Positions 30,376-38,804 of a stretch of 64,000 nucleotides of DNA are shown here, piece by piece. The stretch comes from Pseudonocardia sp. MH-G8 (GTDB lineage: Bacteria; Actinomycetota; Actinomycetes; Mycobacteriales; Pseudonocardiaceae). The notes below the pieces were generated by a model that was not told where the DNA came from, ran no database searches, and worked only from the letters and a program-made list of their open reading frames with translations. Position 1 is the stretch's first letter. Each line of letters begins with the position of its first letter. The position numbers were made by a program, and so were the translations under genes. The stretch is taken from positions 1-64,000 of the forward strand of contig NZ_NKYF01000039.1 of NCBI RefSeq assembly GCF_002262885.1. Direction: 5' to 3'.

Positions 30376-31974
30376 CTAGCGTTCGTCGTAGCCCTCGACC
30401 ACGCGGACCTGCATCGGGAAGCGCACCGGGGAGTCGCCGAACAGCCGCCTGCCGGCCGTTGCTGCTGCGGTGCGGACGGCGGCGGCGCTCTCCTGCGCCG
30501 CCTCGGCCGGGGTGTGCAGCAGCACCTCGTCGTGTTGGAAGAACACCAGCCGGGCCGGGCTACCGCTGCCGCGCAGCAGCCCGCGCAGCTCCGCGAGCAG
30601 CACGAGGGCCCATTCGGCCGCCGTGGCCTGCACGACGAAGTTGCGGGTGAACCGGCCACGGGCCCGGGCCGCGGCGGGCTGCTCGTGGCCCGCCCGCGCG
30701 GGTGGGCAGGTGCGGCCCAGGTGCGAGCGCACCAGCCGGCCCTCCTCTCCCGCGCGGGCGGCCTCCTCCACGAACGCCATGGCGGCCGGGTACCGGCGGC
30801 GAAGCGTTGCCAGCAGGACCCCGGCGCCGCCGGAGGTCTGCCCGTACATCGCCGACAGCAGGGCGAGCTTGGCCTTGCCGCGGTCGCCACCGAACTCGCG
30901 GGCGGCGAGCGCGGTGTAGAGGTCCTCCTCGCCCGGGGCGAGAGCGTGGTCGCGGGACAGCGCGGCGAGCACCCGGGGCTCCAGCTGCGCGGCGTCGGCC
31001 ACCACCAGCCGCCAGCCCGGGTCGGCCCGCACGGCCCCGCGCACGGCCTTGGGGATCTGCAGCGCGCCACCACCGCGGGTGGCCCATCGCCCGGAGACGA
31101 CGCCCCCCACCACGTACTCCGGCCGGAACCGGCCGTCGTGCACCCAGCTGCGCAGCCACGCCCACCCGTGGGCGCTGTGCAGCCGGGCCAGCTCCTTGTA
31201 GGCCAGCAACGGCGCGACGGCCGGGTGGTCGACGCGCTTGATCTCCCAGGACCGGGTGGTCTGCAGTTCGTGACCGGCGCGGGCGAAGGCGCGCAGCACC
31301 TCGGCGGGGGAGTCGGGGTTGAGCGGGCGCCCGAAGGCCGCGTCGACCTGCTCGGCCAGCGCCGCGAGTTTCGCGGGCCGGCCGCCGGGCAGCGGCCGCG
31401 GCCCGAGCAGCTCGCTCAGCAGCCGGTCGTGCACATCGGGCCGCCACGGCAGCCCGGCGGCCGTCATCTCCTCGGCCACGAGCGCGCCCGCGGATTCCGC
31501 CGCCGCGAGCAGCCGCATCCCGGGCCCGGCGCCGGCCAGCGCCCGCTGCTGCGCGCCGTGCACGGCCACGACGTCGGCCAGCTCGTCACCCGCGGCGCGC
31601 GCGTCGAACAGGGTGGGCGGCCCGTCGTCCACCTCCGGTGGATCCGGCTCGGGCACGCGCCCCTGCAGCCGGGCGACGGCGGCGGCGAGGCCGTGCGGCT
31701 CCCCGAACCGGCCGTCCGCGGCCACCAGCAGACCCTCGACGAGCTCGACGTCGTGGGCCCTCCCGAGCTCCACCCCCGCGGCGAGCAGCGGCCGGTAGCT
31801 GCGTGGGCGGGCGAGGACCCAGCGCGGCGCGTGCTCCCGCTCGAGCGCGGCGACGGCCCGGAGGTCCGGCAGGGTCTCGGGCGGTGAGGACGGGGTGCCG
31901 TCCTCGAAGAGCCGGCGAACGCGCGGAGGCGCGCCATGGCCGCCCGGATCGAGCGCCACCCTCACGGCGCACAT
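30376..31974 (-). CDS. Family A DNA polymerase-like protein (annotated elsewhere as 3'-5' exonuclease/polymerase)
   Basis: The 532-residue protein keeps the three PolA palm/finger motifs in order: A (RLVVADAAQLEPRVLAALS), B (GDRGKAKLALLSAMYGQTSG with the R...K......YG pattern) and C (VFFQHDEVLLHTP). Residues 1 to ~200 are where an exonuclease domain would lie, but no DxE exonuclease motif is visible, so proofreading is doubtful. It lacks a 5' nuclease domain and is much shorter than PolA, as in the extra PolA homologue of many actinobacteria. It may serve repair synthesis. ATG 31974 is chosen; ATG 31992 would read through an inverted repeat. Confidence 0.78.
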   Translation of the reverse strand: MCAVRVALDPGGHGAPPRVRRLFEDGTPSSPPETLPDLRAVAALEREHAPRWVLARPRSYRPLLAAGVELGRAHDVELVEGLLVAADGRFGEPHGLAAAVARLQGRVPEPDPPEVDDGPPTLFDARAAGDELADVVAVHGAQQRALAGAGPGMRLLAAAESAGALVAEEMTAAGLPWRPDVHDRLLSELLGPRPLPGGRPAKLAALAEQVDAAFGRPLNPDSPAEVLRAFARAGHELQTTRSWEIKRVDHPAVAPLLAYKELARLHSAHGWAWLRSWVHDGRFRPEYVVGGVVSGRWATRGGGALQIPKAVRGAVRADPGWRLVVADAAQLEPRVLAALSRDHALAPGEEDLYTALAAREFGGDRGKAKLALLSAMYGQTSGGAGVLLATLRRRYPAAMAFVEEAARAGEEGRLVRSHLGRTCPPARAGHEQPAAARARGRFTRNFVVQATAAEWALVLLAELRGLLRGSGSPARLVFFQHDEVLLHTPAEAAQESAAAVRTAAATAGRRLFGDSPVRFPMQVRVVEGYDER

Positions 31975-31979
31975 CGGGT

Positions 31980-32017
31980 GTGGTCGGCGCACACGCCTCG
32001 CGGTGTGTGCCGACCAC
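31980..32017. terminator. 15-bp hairpin between two minus-strand genes
   Basis: GTGGTCGGCGCACAC (31980-31994) and GTGTGTGCCGACCAC (32003-32017) pair over 15 bases with one G-T wobble and an 8-base loop. It follows the stop of the flavoprotein at 32042 and precedes the start of the polymerase-like gene, so it probably terminates the former. The next bases (GGGTGTGTGCGGTCG) recall one block of the GCGAGTC element, but the GCGAGTC core is absent. Confidence 0.55.
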
Positions 32018-32041
32018 CGGGGGTGTGTGCGGTCGTGCGGC

Positions 32042-33607
32042 TCACCGGCCCGAGCCGGCGCGGGGGCGAGGGCGGGGGAGGAGGCCTGCCAGCAGGCCGC
32101 GTTGCGGGCCGGCCATGAGCTCCTCCGGGCTCGCTCCCACCTCCGCCAGGACGTCGTTCGCGGCCAGCACGCCGGACGCCGCGGCGCGCTCCATCAGCCC
32201 GGTGAGGAACGGGGTGTCGACGTGGTCGCCGGCCACCCGCACGCCGCGGCCCTCCCCGGTGACGGCGAGCCGGGTGGCGGCGCCGCCGGGTGGGAACGCG
32301 GGCGCCGTGGCCTCCATCCGCTCCTGCAGGTGCACCACGCCGGCCTCGGCCGTCTCGGGCCACAGCGCCGCCAGCTCGGTGCGCATGCGGGCGGTGGCCG
32401 TGGCGGCGTCCGGCGCGTGGCAGGCGTAGGAGTGCAGCTCGACGACCGCGCCGCCGGTGCGGGCGGCCCAGTCCGCGCAGGGTCGTTCCAGGCGGGAGTA
32501 CACGGTGATCGAGTCGAGGGTGGGCTCGCGGCTGACCGCGCTGAAGGTGGCGCGCCCGGGTGCGACGTCGCGGTCGAGCCAGAGCCGGGTGACCGCGAAC
32601 GGCGGGGCGGTGGTGAGCGCGGCGGCCTTCGTGGCCAGCCGCGGCGCCACGGCGGCGACCCCGGGCGAGGCCGCGAGCAGGGTACGGAGGGCGCCGGGGT
32701 CGGTGGCGAGCACGAGGTGGCGGGTGGTGAGCGAGGTGCCGTCGAGCTCGACGCGCCAGCGGTGCCCGTCGGCGGGGGCGACGGTGCGGGCCGCGGTGCC
32801 CAGGTGCACCTGCGCACCGTGCTTCTCGAGGTACGCACCGAACGGCGCCCAGATCGCGGTGAGGTGGTCGGTGTCGGGGGCGTCGAACCCGATGCCCGCC
32901 CCGTTGCCCAGGAAGTAGTAGTGGAACATCGCGATCAGCTCGCCTGCCGAAAGCGCGCCCGGCTCGGCGAAGAACGAGCGCGCGAACGCCTCGAACAGCA
33001 TGGCCTGCGCGCGGTCGGACATGCCGAGGTCGGCCAGGAACCGCGCCGCGGGCACGTGGTCGAACAGCGCCGTGGTGCGCGCGCGGTCGTAGGCCAGCAG
33101 CTCGGCGGCCAGCGACCGGCGGGAGCCGAGCAGGTCGCGCAGCCCGAGGCTGGGAGAGCGGGCGAACAGGGCGAGCAGGTTCAGCGGTGGGGCTGCGGGC
33201 AGGCCGGTGAGGTCCTCGGCGGGCCACTCCCGGGAGATCACCGGGTAGCCGCCGACGGGGCGCAGGAAGCTCAGATCCGGATCGACGCGGCGCAGCAGCG
33301 CGCGCCAGGTGTGGTAGTGCCGGAAGAAGGCGTGGAACCCGTGCTCGACCACCTGCCCGGTGCCGTCGGGCAGGGTGTGCGGCCACGCGCCGAGCCGGCC
33401 GCCCAGCGTGGGCGCGGCCTCCAGCAGGGTGACCGCGACGCCCCGCTCGGCCAGCACGACCGCCGCGCCGACCCCCGCGATGCCGCCCCCGACGACCACC
33501 GCCTCGGTGCCCTCCGGTGCGCGGCGGGGCAGCGCGGGGTCGGCGGCCACGAGCACCCGCGGGCGCATCCGCATCGGGGCCGCACGGGCGGCCGGTTCGC
33601 GAGTCAC
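32042..33607 (-). CDS. CrtU-like FAD-dependent carotenoid desaturase family protein
   Basis: The product is 521 residues. The FAD motif AVVVGGGIAGVGAAVVLAERG is followed by LGGRLGAWPHTL and HGFHAFFRHYHTWRALLRRVD, a signature of the CrtU (isorenieratene synthase) and related desaturase/methyltransferase group rather than of ordinary phytoene desaturases. The C-terminal GVRVAGDHVDTP...GLMERAAASG is the second flavin site. The usual CrtU product is an aromatic phi-ring carotenoid, but no other carotenoid gene is nearby, so the substrate is uncertain. It is divergent from the F420-type gene at 33673. Confidence 0.68.
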   Translation of the reverse strand: MTREPAARAAPMRMRPRVLVAADPALPRRAPEGTEAVVVGGGIAGVGAAVVLAERGVAVTLLEAAPTLGGRLGAWPHTLPDGTGQVVEHGFHAFFRHYHTWRALLRRVDPDLSFLRPVGGYPVISREWPAEDLTGLPAAPPLNLLALFARSPSLGLRDLLGSRRSLAAELLAYDRARTTALFDHVPAARFLADLGMSDRAQAMLFEAFARSFFAEPGALSAGELIAMFHYYFLGNGAGIGFDAPDTDHLTAIWAPFGAYLEKHGAQVHLGTAARTVAPADGHRWRVELDGTSLTTRHLVLATDPGALRTLLAASPGVAAVAPRLATKAAALTTAPPFAVTRLWLDRDVAPGRATFSAVSREPTLDSITVYSRLERPCADWAARTGGAVVELHSYACHAPDAATATARMRTELAALWPETAEAGVVHLQERMEATAPAFPPGGAATRLAVTGEGRGVRVAGDHVDTPFLTGLMERAAASGVLAANDVLAEVGASPEELMAGPQRGLLAGLLPRPRPRAGSGR

Positions 33608-33672
33608 CCCGCGACCCTATGTCCGGGCCCCGACACGGAATGCCGTCACCGGCGGCGCGCGTTGGAGAGATC

Positions 33673-34509
33673 ATGACGGTTGAACTGGGTCGGTACGGGG
33701 TGTGGCGCGGGCACCGGGGGCTGGATCCGCAGCTCGCAGTGGAGATGGAGGCGCTGGGGTACGGCGCGGTCTGGATCGGCGGCTCGCCTCCCGGGGACCT
33801 CGCGCTCGCCGAGTCGCTGCTCGACGCCACGGAGCGCCTCGCGGTGGCCACGGGGATCGTCAACATGTGGTCCACCCCCGCCGAGGAGGTCGCGGCGTCC
33901 TACCACCGCATCGAGGCGAAGCACCCCGGCCGCTTCCTGCTGGGCGTGGGCATCGGCCACCCCGAGGCCACGACGGAGTACCGCAGTCCGTACGCCACCA
34001 TGGTCGACTACCTCGACCGGCTCGACGCCGGTGGTGTGCCGGTCGCCGGCCGCGCGCTCGCCGCGCTGGGCCCGAGGGCCCTGAAGCTGTCCGCCGACCG
34101 CACGGCCGGGGCGCACCCGTACCTGACCACGCCGGAGCACACCCGGGAGGCGCGGGAGGTCCTGGGCGCGGGAGTGCTGCTCGCGCCCGAGCAGAAGGTG
34201 GTGGTGGACACCGACGCCGCGCGGGCCCGCACCACCGCGCGCCCCGGCGTGGAGAACCCCTACCTGCACCTGGTCAACTACCGCTCCAACCTGCAGCGGC
34301 TCGGCTGGAGCGAGGCCGACCTGGACAACGGTGGCAGCGACGCGCTGATCGACGCGCTGGTCGCCCACGGCGACGCCGCCTCGGTGGCCGCCCGCCTCAC
34401 CGCGCACCTCGATGCCGGCGCCGACCACGTCTGCCTCCAGGTGCTGCCGGGAGACGGGGACCCGGTGCCCGCGCTGCGGGAGATCTCGGCGGCCCTGCGC
34501 CTGGCCTGA
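33673..34509 (+). CDS. Luciferase-like (probably F420-dependent) oxidoreductase
   Basis: The 278-residue TIM-barrel protein is of the bacterial-luciferase superfamily: EMEALGYGAVWIGGSPPGDL, LAVATGIVNMWSTPAEEVA, HRIEAKHPGRFLLGVGIGHPE and AGAHPYLTTPEHTREAREVL match the actinobacterial TIGR03620-type group predicted to use F420. The substrate is unknown. ATG 33673 is preceded by a GAGAG ribosome-binding site. It is divergent from the CrtU-like gene with a 65-base gap. Confidence 0.78.
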   Translation: MTVELGRYGVWRGHRGLDPQLAVEMEALGYGAVWIGGSPPGDLALAESLLDATERLAVATGIVNMWSTPAEEVAASYHRIEAKHPGRFLLGVGIGHPEATTEYRSPYATMVDYLDRLDAGGVPVAGRALAALGPRALKLSADRTAGAHPYLTTPEHTREAREVLGAGVLLAPEQKVVVDTDAARARTTARPGVENPYLHLVNYRSNLQRLGWSEADLDNGGSDALIDALVAHGDAASVAARLTAHLDAGADHVCLQVLPGDGDPVPALREISAALRLA

Positions 34510-34516
34510 TCCCCGC

Positions 34517-35095
34517 TCAGGAGGCGGTGCGCCGGCGCCGGTAGGCCGCCGCCTTCACGCGGTTCTGGCAGGCCGTGGAGCAGAAGCGGCGGGTGCCGTT
34601 GCGGCTCACGTCGACGTACACGCGATCGCACGCCTCGGCGCGGCAGACGCCGAGGCGGTCGAGGGTCGGGTTGCCCAGCACGACGGCGAGGCCCGTGGCG
34701 AGCGACGCCGCCCAGGCGTCGGACTCGGCCGCGTCCGGGCGGTGGAAGTGCAGGTGCCACGGTTCACCGTCGTGGTGGGAGAGCGCGGGCATGGCGTGGG
34801 AGTCGGCGAGCACGGAGTTGAGGTGCGTGCACGCGTCGTCGACGCGGCCGCCTTCGACGTGCTCGATGACCGTGCGCAGCCGGTCGGCCCATCCCGCGAG
34901 GCGCTCGGCGTCGTCGGCGGGAACCGGGGGGACGGGCTGGGTGGTCGCGTGCTGCACCGCGGCGGTGACGGCGTCGACGAGATCCGCCCCGCCCGGCGCC
35001 TCGGCGGTCCGGCCGCCGCGCAGCCCGGGCGTCACCGCGTTCACCAGTGCCACCGCGGCGAGCACGGTGCCGCTGACGTGACTGTCGAAATCCAC
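34517..35095 (-). CDS. CGNR zinc-finger (ABATE-domain) regulator
   Basis: This is a 192-residue protein. The C-terminus is a CGNR zinc finger: RLGVCRAEACDRVYVDVSRN then RRFCSTACQNRVKAAAYRRR, with four Cys for zinc and a basic tail for DNA. The N-terminal ~130 residues form the ABATE domain thought to sense a ligand. It probably regulates the divergent methyltransferase gene; the 69-base gap between the starts contains an inverted TCACTG/CAGTGA pair (near 35122 and 35147). GTG 35095 is used because it precedes the conserved FDSH.SGT segment. Confidence 0.8.
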   Translation of the reverse strand: MDFDSHVSGTVLAAVALVNAVTPGLRGGRTAEAPGGADLVDAVTAAVQHATTQPVPPVPADDAERLAGWADRLRTVIEHVEGGRVDDACTHLNSVLADSHAMPALSHHDGEPWHLHFHRPDAAESDAWAASLATGLAVVLGNPTLDRLGVCRAEACDRVYVDVSRNGTRRFCSTACQNRVKAAAYRRRRTAS

Positions 35096-35164
35096 TTGAC
35101 CAGTTACTCCTGCTCGCATAACGTCACTGCCGTTCAAGCATACGACAGTGATGGGGTGGGGCAC

Positions 35165-35923
35165 GTGCAGGCGAGCGTGGCACAGCGGTGGGTGCAGCGG
35201 TGGGACGTGCAGCAGGAGCGCTACGTCCCCGACCGCGAGGAGCGGTTCCGCGTGGTCATCGACGTGGTCGGCTGGGCCGTGGCCCGCGCGGGAGACCGCG
35301 GTGGCGTCGCGCGGATCGTCGACCTCGGTTGCGGGCCGGGGTCGTTGAGCGCCCGGCTGGCCCGCGTGTTCCCGACCGCGGAGATCGTCGGGATCGACGC
35401 GGACCCGCTGCTGCTGGGGCTGGCCGCGGGCAGCAGCGGCGGTGTCCGCCTGGTGCACGCGGACCTCACCGACCCCGCCTGGCCCGGGGCTACGGGCCTG
35501 GACGCACCCTGGGACGCGGCGGTCTCCTCGACGGCGCTGCACTGGCTGGCGCCGGACGCGCTCGCCGGGCTCTACTCGACGGTGGCCGGGCGCCTGCGGG
35601 CCGGCGGCGTCTTCGTCGACGCGGACAACCGCGCCCTCGACGAGCCGGTCATGGCCGACCTCGCCCGGCACGTGCGCAGCGCCCGCGCGCTGCGGGCCGG
35701 CGTCACCGACAACGAGGACTGGCACTCGTGGTGGGACGGCGTGCTCGCCGACCCCGACCTGGCCCCGCTGGTCGACGCGCGCTCGGCCGCCGCGATCGCG
35801 CACGGCGGGGAGAACGGGCTCACGGTGGGACAGCAGGTGGGCATGCTGCGGGCCGCGGGCTTCTCGGCGGTCGCACCCGTGTGGCAGTCCGGCGACGACC
35901 ACGTCCTGGCCGCCGTCCGCTGA
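35165..35923 (+). CDS. Class I SAM-dependent methyltransferase
   Basis: The 252-residue enzyme carries SAM motif I ARIVDLGCGPGSLSARLARV, motif II-like GIDADPLLLGLAAG and a post-motif LRAGGVFVDADN. DEDWHSWWD-type residues near 180 (DNEDWHSWWDGVL) belong to the acceptor domain of small-molecule methyltransferases. The substrate is unknown. The GTG at 35165 follows a G-rich sequence. It is divergent from the CGNR regulator and converges with the MFS exporter at 35948. Confidence 0.8.
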   Translation: MQASVAQRWVQRWDVQQERYVPDREERFRVVIDVVGWAVARAGDRGGVARIVDLGCGPGSLSARLARVFPTAEIVGIDADPLLLGLAAGSSGGVRLVHADLTDPAWPGATGLDAPWDAAVSSTALHWLAPDALAGLYSTVAGRLRAGGVFVDADNRALDEPVMADLARHVRSARALRAGVTDNEDWHSWWDGVLADPDLAPLVDARSAAAIAHGGENGLTVGQQVGMLRAAGFSAVAPVWQSGDDHVLAAVR

Positions 35924-35947
35924 ACCCGGCGCTCACCGTCGGCGCGT

Positions 35948-37435
35948 CTAGCGGCGCGCGTCGCCCGGGTGCATCGGCGGGCCGCTCATCGGGCAGTTCA
36001 GGCACTCCTCCACCCGCACCCGCTCCGGCTCCGGAGCCCCTGGACCGACGAGCGGGCGGCGGATCAGCGTGAACGCCACGAGCGCCGCGAGGACGAGCAG
36101 CGACGCCCCGATGAACATCGCGATCCGGAACCCGGCGTCGAACGCCACGGGGTCGGTGTAGTCGTCGCCCCCGATGCCCGCGAGGCCCGGCACGACGGCG
36201 ACCGCGAGCAGCCCGGCGGCCCGGGCCACCGCGTTGTTGACGCCGGAGGCGGCGCCCGCGTACCGGTCCGGGGCGGCGTCGAGCACGGTGGCGGTGAGCG
36301 GTGCGACGGTGAGCGCCAGCCCGGCGCCGAACACCAGCATCGCGGGCAGCACGTGCCCGAACCAGGATGCGGACGCGTCCACCCGCAGCAGCAGGAGCAA
36401 GCCCGCGGCGCTCACCAGCGGACCGATCGTCATCGGCAGCCGCGGGCCGATGCGCGAGGCCAGCGCTCCCGCCCGGGCGGAGAACACCAGCATCACGGCG
36501 GTGACCGGCAGTAGCGCGGTGCCCGCGGCGAGCGGGCTGAACCCGGCCACGGTCTGCAGTTGCAGCACCAGCAGCAGGAACACCGCGCCCATCGCGCCGT
36601 AGATCAGCATGGTGGCCGCGTTGGCCGCGCTGAACGTGGCGTCGCGGAACAGGGCGGGTGGCACGAGCGGGTGCCGGGACCGCCGCTCCACCAGCACGAA
36701 CGCCAGCAGGGCGAGCACGCCGACGGCGACGGTGACCAGCGGCAACGGCTCCGGCCCGCGCTCGCCCAGCCCGGTGAGGCCGTAGGTGAGGGCGCCGAGC
36801 CCGACCACGGCGAGGACGGTGCCGGTGACGTCGAGCCCGGGGGCGGACTCCGCGTCGCGGCTCTCCGGCACGTGCCGCAGCGTGATGGCGACGATCACCG
36901 CGGCCAGCGGGAGGTTGATCAGGAAGACCGCCCGCCAGCTCCACTCCACCAGCCAGCCGCCGAGGAACGGGCCGACGGCGCCGGCGACGCCGCCGAGCCC
37001 GGACCAGGCGCCGATCGCGGCGGCGCGGTCGCGCCCGCGGAACGAGGCCGAGATCAGGGCGAGGCTGCCCGGTGTGAGCAGGGCACCGCCGACGCCCTGC
37101 AGGGCTCGCGCCGCGATCAGCGTGCCGATGTCGGGGGCGAGCCCGCACGCCAGCGAGGCCACCGCGAACCAGACCACGCCGATGAGGAAGACGCGCCGAC
37201 GCCCCAGGTGGTCGCCCAGCGAGCCGCCGAGCAGGATCAGCGCGGCGAGGCTGAGCGTGTAGGCGTTGACGGTCCACTGGAGCCCGGTGAAGCCGGCGTC
37301 CAGCTCGGTGCCGATGCGTTCCAGGGCCACGTTGACGACAGTGCCGTCGATCATCACGAGCCCGGAGCCGAGCACCGTGGTGGCCAGCACCCACCGGCCG
37401 GCCGGTGTGCCCATCCGCAGCTCGTCGGCCCCCAT
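35948..37435 (-). CDS. MFS multidrug exporter, DHA2 (EmrB/QacA) family
   Basis: The 495-residue protein has 14 predicted helices. Diagnostic segments are VMIDGTVVNVALERIGTEL (DHA2 motif D1), GGSLGDHLGRRRVFLIGV (motif A) and ARALQGVGGALLTPGSLALI (motif C). It should export drugs or metabolites by proton antiport. ATG 37435 is chosen because helix 1 follows after about 15 residues; the open frame to 37639 lies outside the family. The cytosolic tail contains a CLNCPMSGPPMHPGD segment with a CxxC pair. Confidence 0.85.
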   Translation of the reverse strand: MGADELRMGTPAGRWVLATTVLGSGLVMIDGTVVNVALERIGTELDAGFTGLQWTVNAYTLSLAALILLGGSLGDHLGRRRVFLIGVVWFAVASLACGLAPDIGTLIAARALQGVGGALLTPGSLALISASFRGRDRAAAIGAWSGLGGVAGAVGPFLGGWLVEWSWRAVFLINLPLAAVIVAITLRHVPESRDAESAPGLDVTGTVLAVVGLGALTYGLTGLGERGPEPLPLVTVAVGVLALLAFVLVERRSRHPLVPPALFRDATFSAANAATMLIYGAMGAVFLLLVLQLQTVAGFSPLAAGTALLPVTAVMLVFSARAGALASRIGPRLPMTIGPLVSAAGLLLLLRVDASASWFGHVLPAMLVFGAGLALTVAPLTATVLDAAPDRYAGAASGVNNAVARAAGLLAVAVVPGLAGIGGDDYTDPVAFDAGFRIAMFIGASLLVLAALVAFTLIRRPLVGPGAPEPERVRVEECLNCPMSGPPMHPGDARR

Positions 37436-37614
37436 GGGGGAGAGCCTGCCAGAGCACGTGTCCGGGCGCGTACGCGCGAGGTGCGAGGGCCACGCGGGAG
37501 TGACGGCACCGGCCTGCTCACGCCGGGAGGGCGACTCCCCGTGCACGGTGAATGACAGCCCGTCACCTCTGTGGGTTCCGGTCGTTGATCGTTGCAGGAT
37601 CTGGGGAGGCGAGG

Positions 37615-38406
37615 ATGGGAAGTAGCGCGCGGCGGGCACCAGCCGCCCGTGCGGCGGTGGCGGCGGCCCTCGTGGCGGTGGCGGCCACCGTGCTGGTCGG
37701 GCTCGGCCATGCGGACGAGGATCCGCAGGTCGGCGCGGCGCAGGGTCCGGCGGTACTGCCGGTGCTCGCGGCTGCTCCGCCCGAGCGCGCGCCCGCGGAG
37801 AACTCCACCGCCCGTCCGGCCCGCGAGAGCGGTGCGCCGACGACCACCGCTACGACCCGCACCGGCGAGCGGGAACGCGACGAGGCCCCACCCCGGATCC
37901 GCGCGGCCGCGCCCCGTCCGGCGGCCGCCGAGGAGGCCGCCCGACCCGCCGATGCCGAGGCCCCGTCCACCCGCGCGGCGGCGCCCACGGAGCACGCCGT
38001 CGCCGCGGCTCCGAAGGACGGCGGCGCGGTCGACGGCGGCGGACCGGCACCGGTGGCCGGTACGCCCTGCACCGCGGCCGCCCGCGCGTGCGTGGACCTC
38101 GACGCGCGACTGGCCTGGCTCATCGACGGAGGCAAGATCGTGCGGGGCCCCGTGTCGATCCGGCACGGCGACACGGCGGACCCGACGCCGAAGGGCACCT
38201 TCCACGTCCAGTGGAAGGCCGAGCAGTACACCAGCCGCGAGTACCTCACGCAGATGCCGTACTCGGTGTTCTTCGCCGACGGCGGGATCGCCTTCCACGA
38301 AGGCACCCAGGACACCCCTTCGGCCGGTTGTGTGAAGCTCGGGCACGAGGACGCCAAGGCGTGGTTCGCGTTCCTACAGGTGGGTGATGAGGTGCAGATC
38401 CACTGA
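37615..38406 (+). CDS. L,D-transpeptidase (YkuD domain), secreted
   Basis: This is a 263-residue protein with an N-terminal hydrophobic signal/anchor (AAVAAALVAVAATVLVGLG), ~130 residues of Ala/Pro/Arg-rich linker, then a YkuD catalytic domain: GDTADPTPKGTFHVQWK and IAFHEGTQDTPSAGCVKL (HxnSxGC with catalytic Cys). It would make 3-3 peptidoglycan cross-links or anchor proteins outside the membrane, and such enzymes are insensitive to most beta-lactams. GGGGAGGCGAGG precedes the ATG. It lies 42 bases upstream of a BlaI-type repressor gene, which may be functionally meaningful. Confidence 0.83.
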   Translation: MGSSARRAPAARAAVAAALVAVAATVLVGLGHADEDPQVGAAQGPAVLPVLAAAPPERAPAENSTARPARESGAPTTTATTRTGERERDEAPPRIRAAAPRPAAAEEAARPADAEAPSTRAAAPTEHAVAAAPKDGGAVDGGGPAPVAGTPCTAAARACVDLDARLAWLIDGGKIVRGPVSIRHGDTADPTPKGTFHVQWKAEQYTSREYLTQMPYSVFFADGGIAFHEGTQDTPSAGCVKLGHEDAKAWFAFLQVGDEVQIH

Positions 38407-38423
38407 GGGTGGTACCCGTGCGC

Positions 38424-38441
38424 TTCTACCTCAAGTAGAAT
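38424..38441 (+). promoter_or_regulatory. BlaI-type operator overlapping a -10 box
   Basis: TTCTACCTCAAGTAGAA (38424-38440) is a perfect 6-5-6 inverted repeat with the CTAC...GTAG core of BlaI/MecI operators. It overlaps TAGAAT (38436-38441), a -10 hexamer that ends 7 bases before GTG 38449, the usual geometry of a leaderless actinobacterial transcript. Repressor binding here would block its own transcription. Confidence 0.65.
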
Positions 38442-38448
38442 GGCGTTC

Positions 38449-38790
38449 GTGCCGACACTGGGTGAGCTCGAACGCGCTGTGATGGAAACCCTCTGGTCGG
38501 CCACCGGGCCCGTCACCGCGCGTGATGTGCAGGACGCGCTCGCCGGCCGTGACCTCGCCACGACCACCGTCCTCACGGTGCTCGGGCGCCTCGAGCGCAA
38601 GGGCCTGGTCACCCGGGAGCGGGAGGGCCGGGCGCACCGCTACCGCGCCGTCGCCAGCCGCGAGGACCACGTCGCCGAACTGATGCGCGACGCGTTGAGC
38701 GCCGCCCCGGACCGGGGCGCCGCCCTGGCCCGGTTCCTGGGCACGATCCCCCCTGACGAACGCGATGCACTGCGCGAGCTGCTCGACTGA
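38449..38790 (+). CDS. BlaI/MecI-family transcriptional repressor
   Basis: The 113-residue winged-helix protein contains LGELERAVMETLWSATGPVT, the recognition helix segment DLATTTVLTVLGRLERKGL and the wing VTREREGRAHRYRA, followed by a short dimerisation helix pair. BlaI relatives repress beta-lactamase or other envelope genes until cleaved by a membrane metalloprotease, whose likely gene follows 14 bases later. GTG 38449 is preferred to ATG 38440 because the -10 box overlaps that ATG; the mRNA would be leaderless. Confidence 0.85.
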   Translation: MPTLGELERAVMETLWSATGPVTARDVQDALAGRDLATTTVLTVLGRLERKGLVTREREGRAHRYRAVASREDHVAELMRDALSAAPDRGAALARFLGTIPPDERDALRELLD

Positions 38791-38804
38791 CATCCTGATT
38801 CGTC

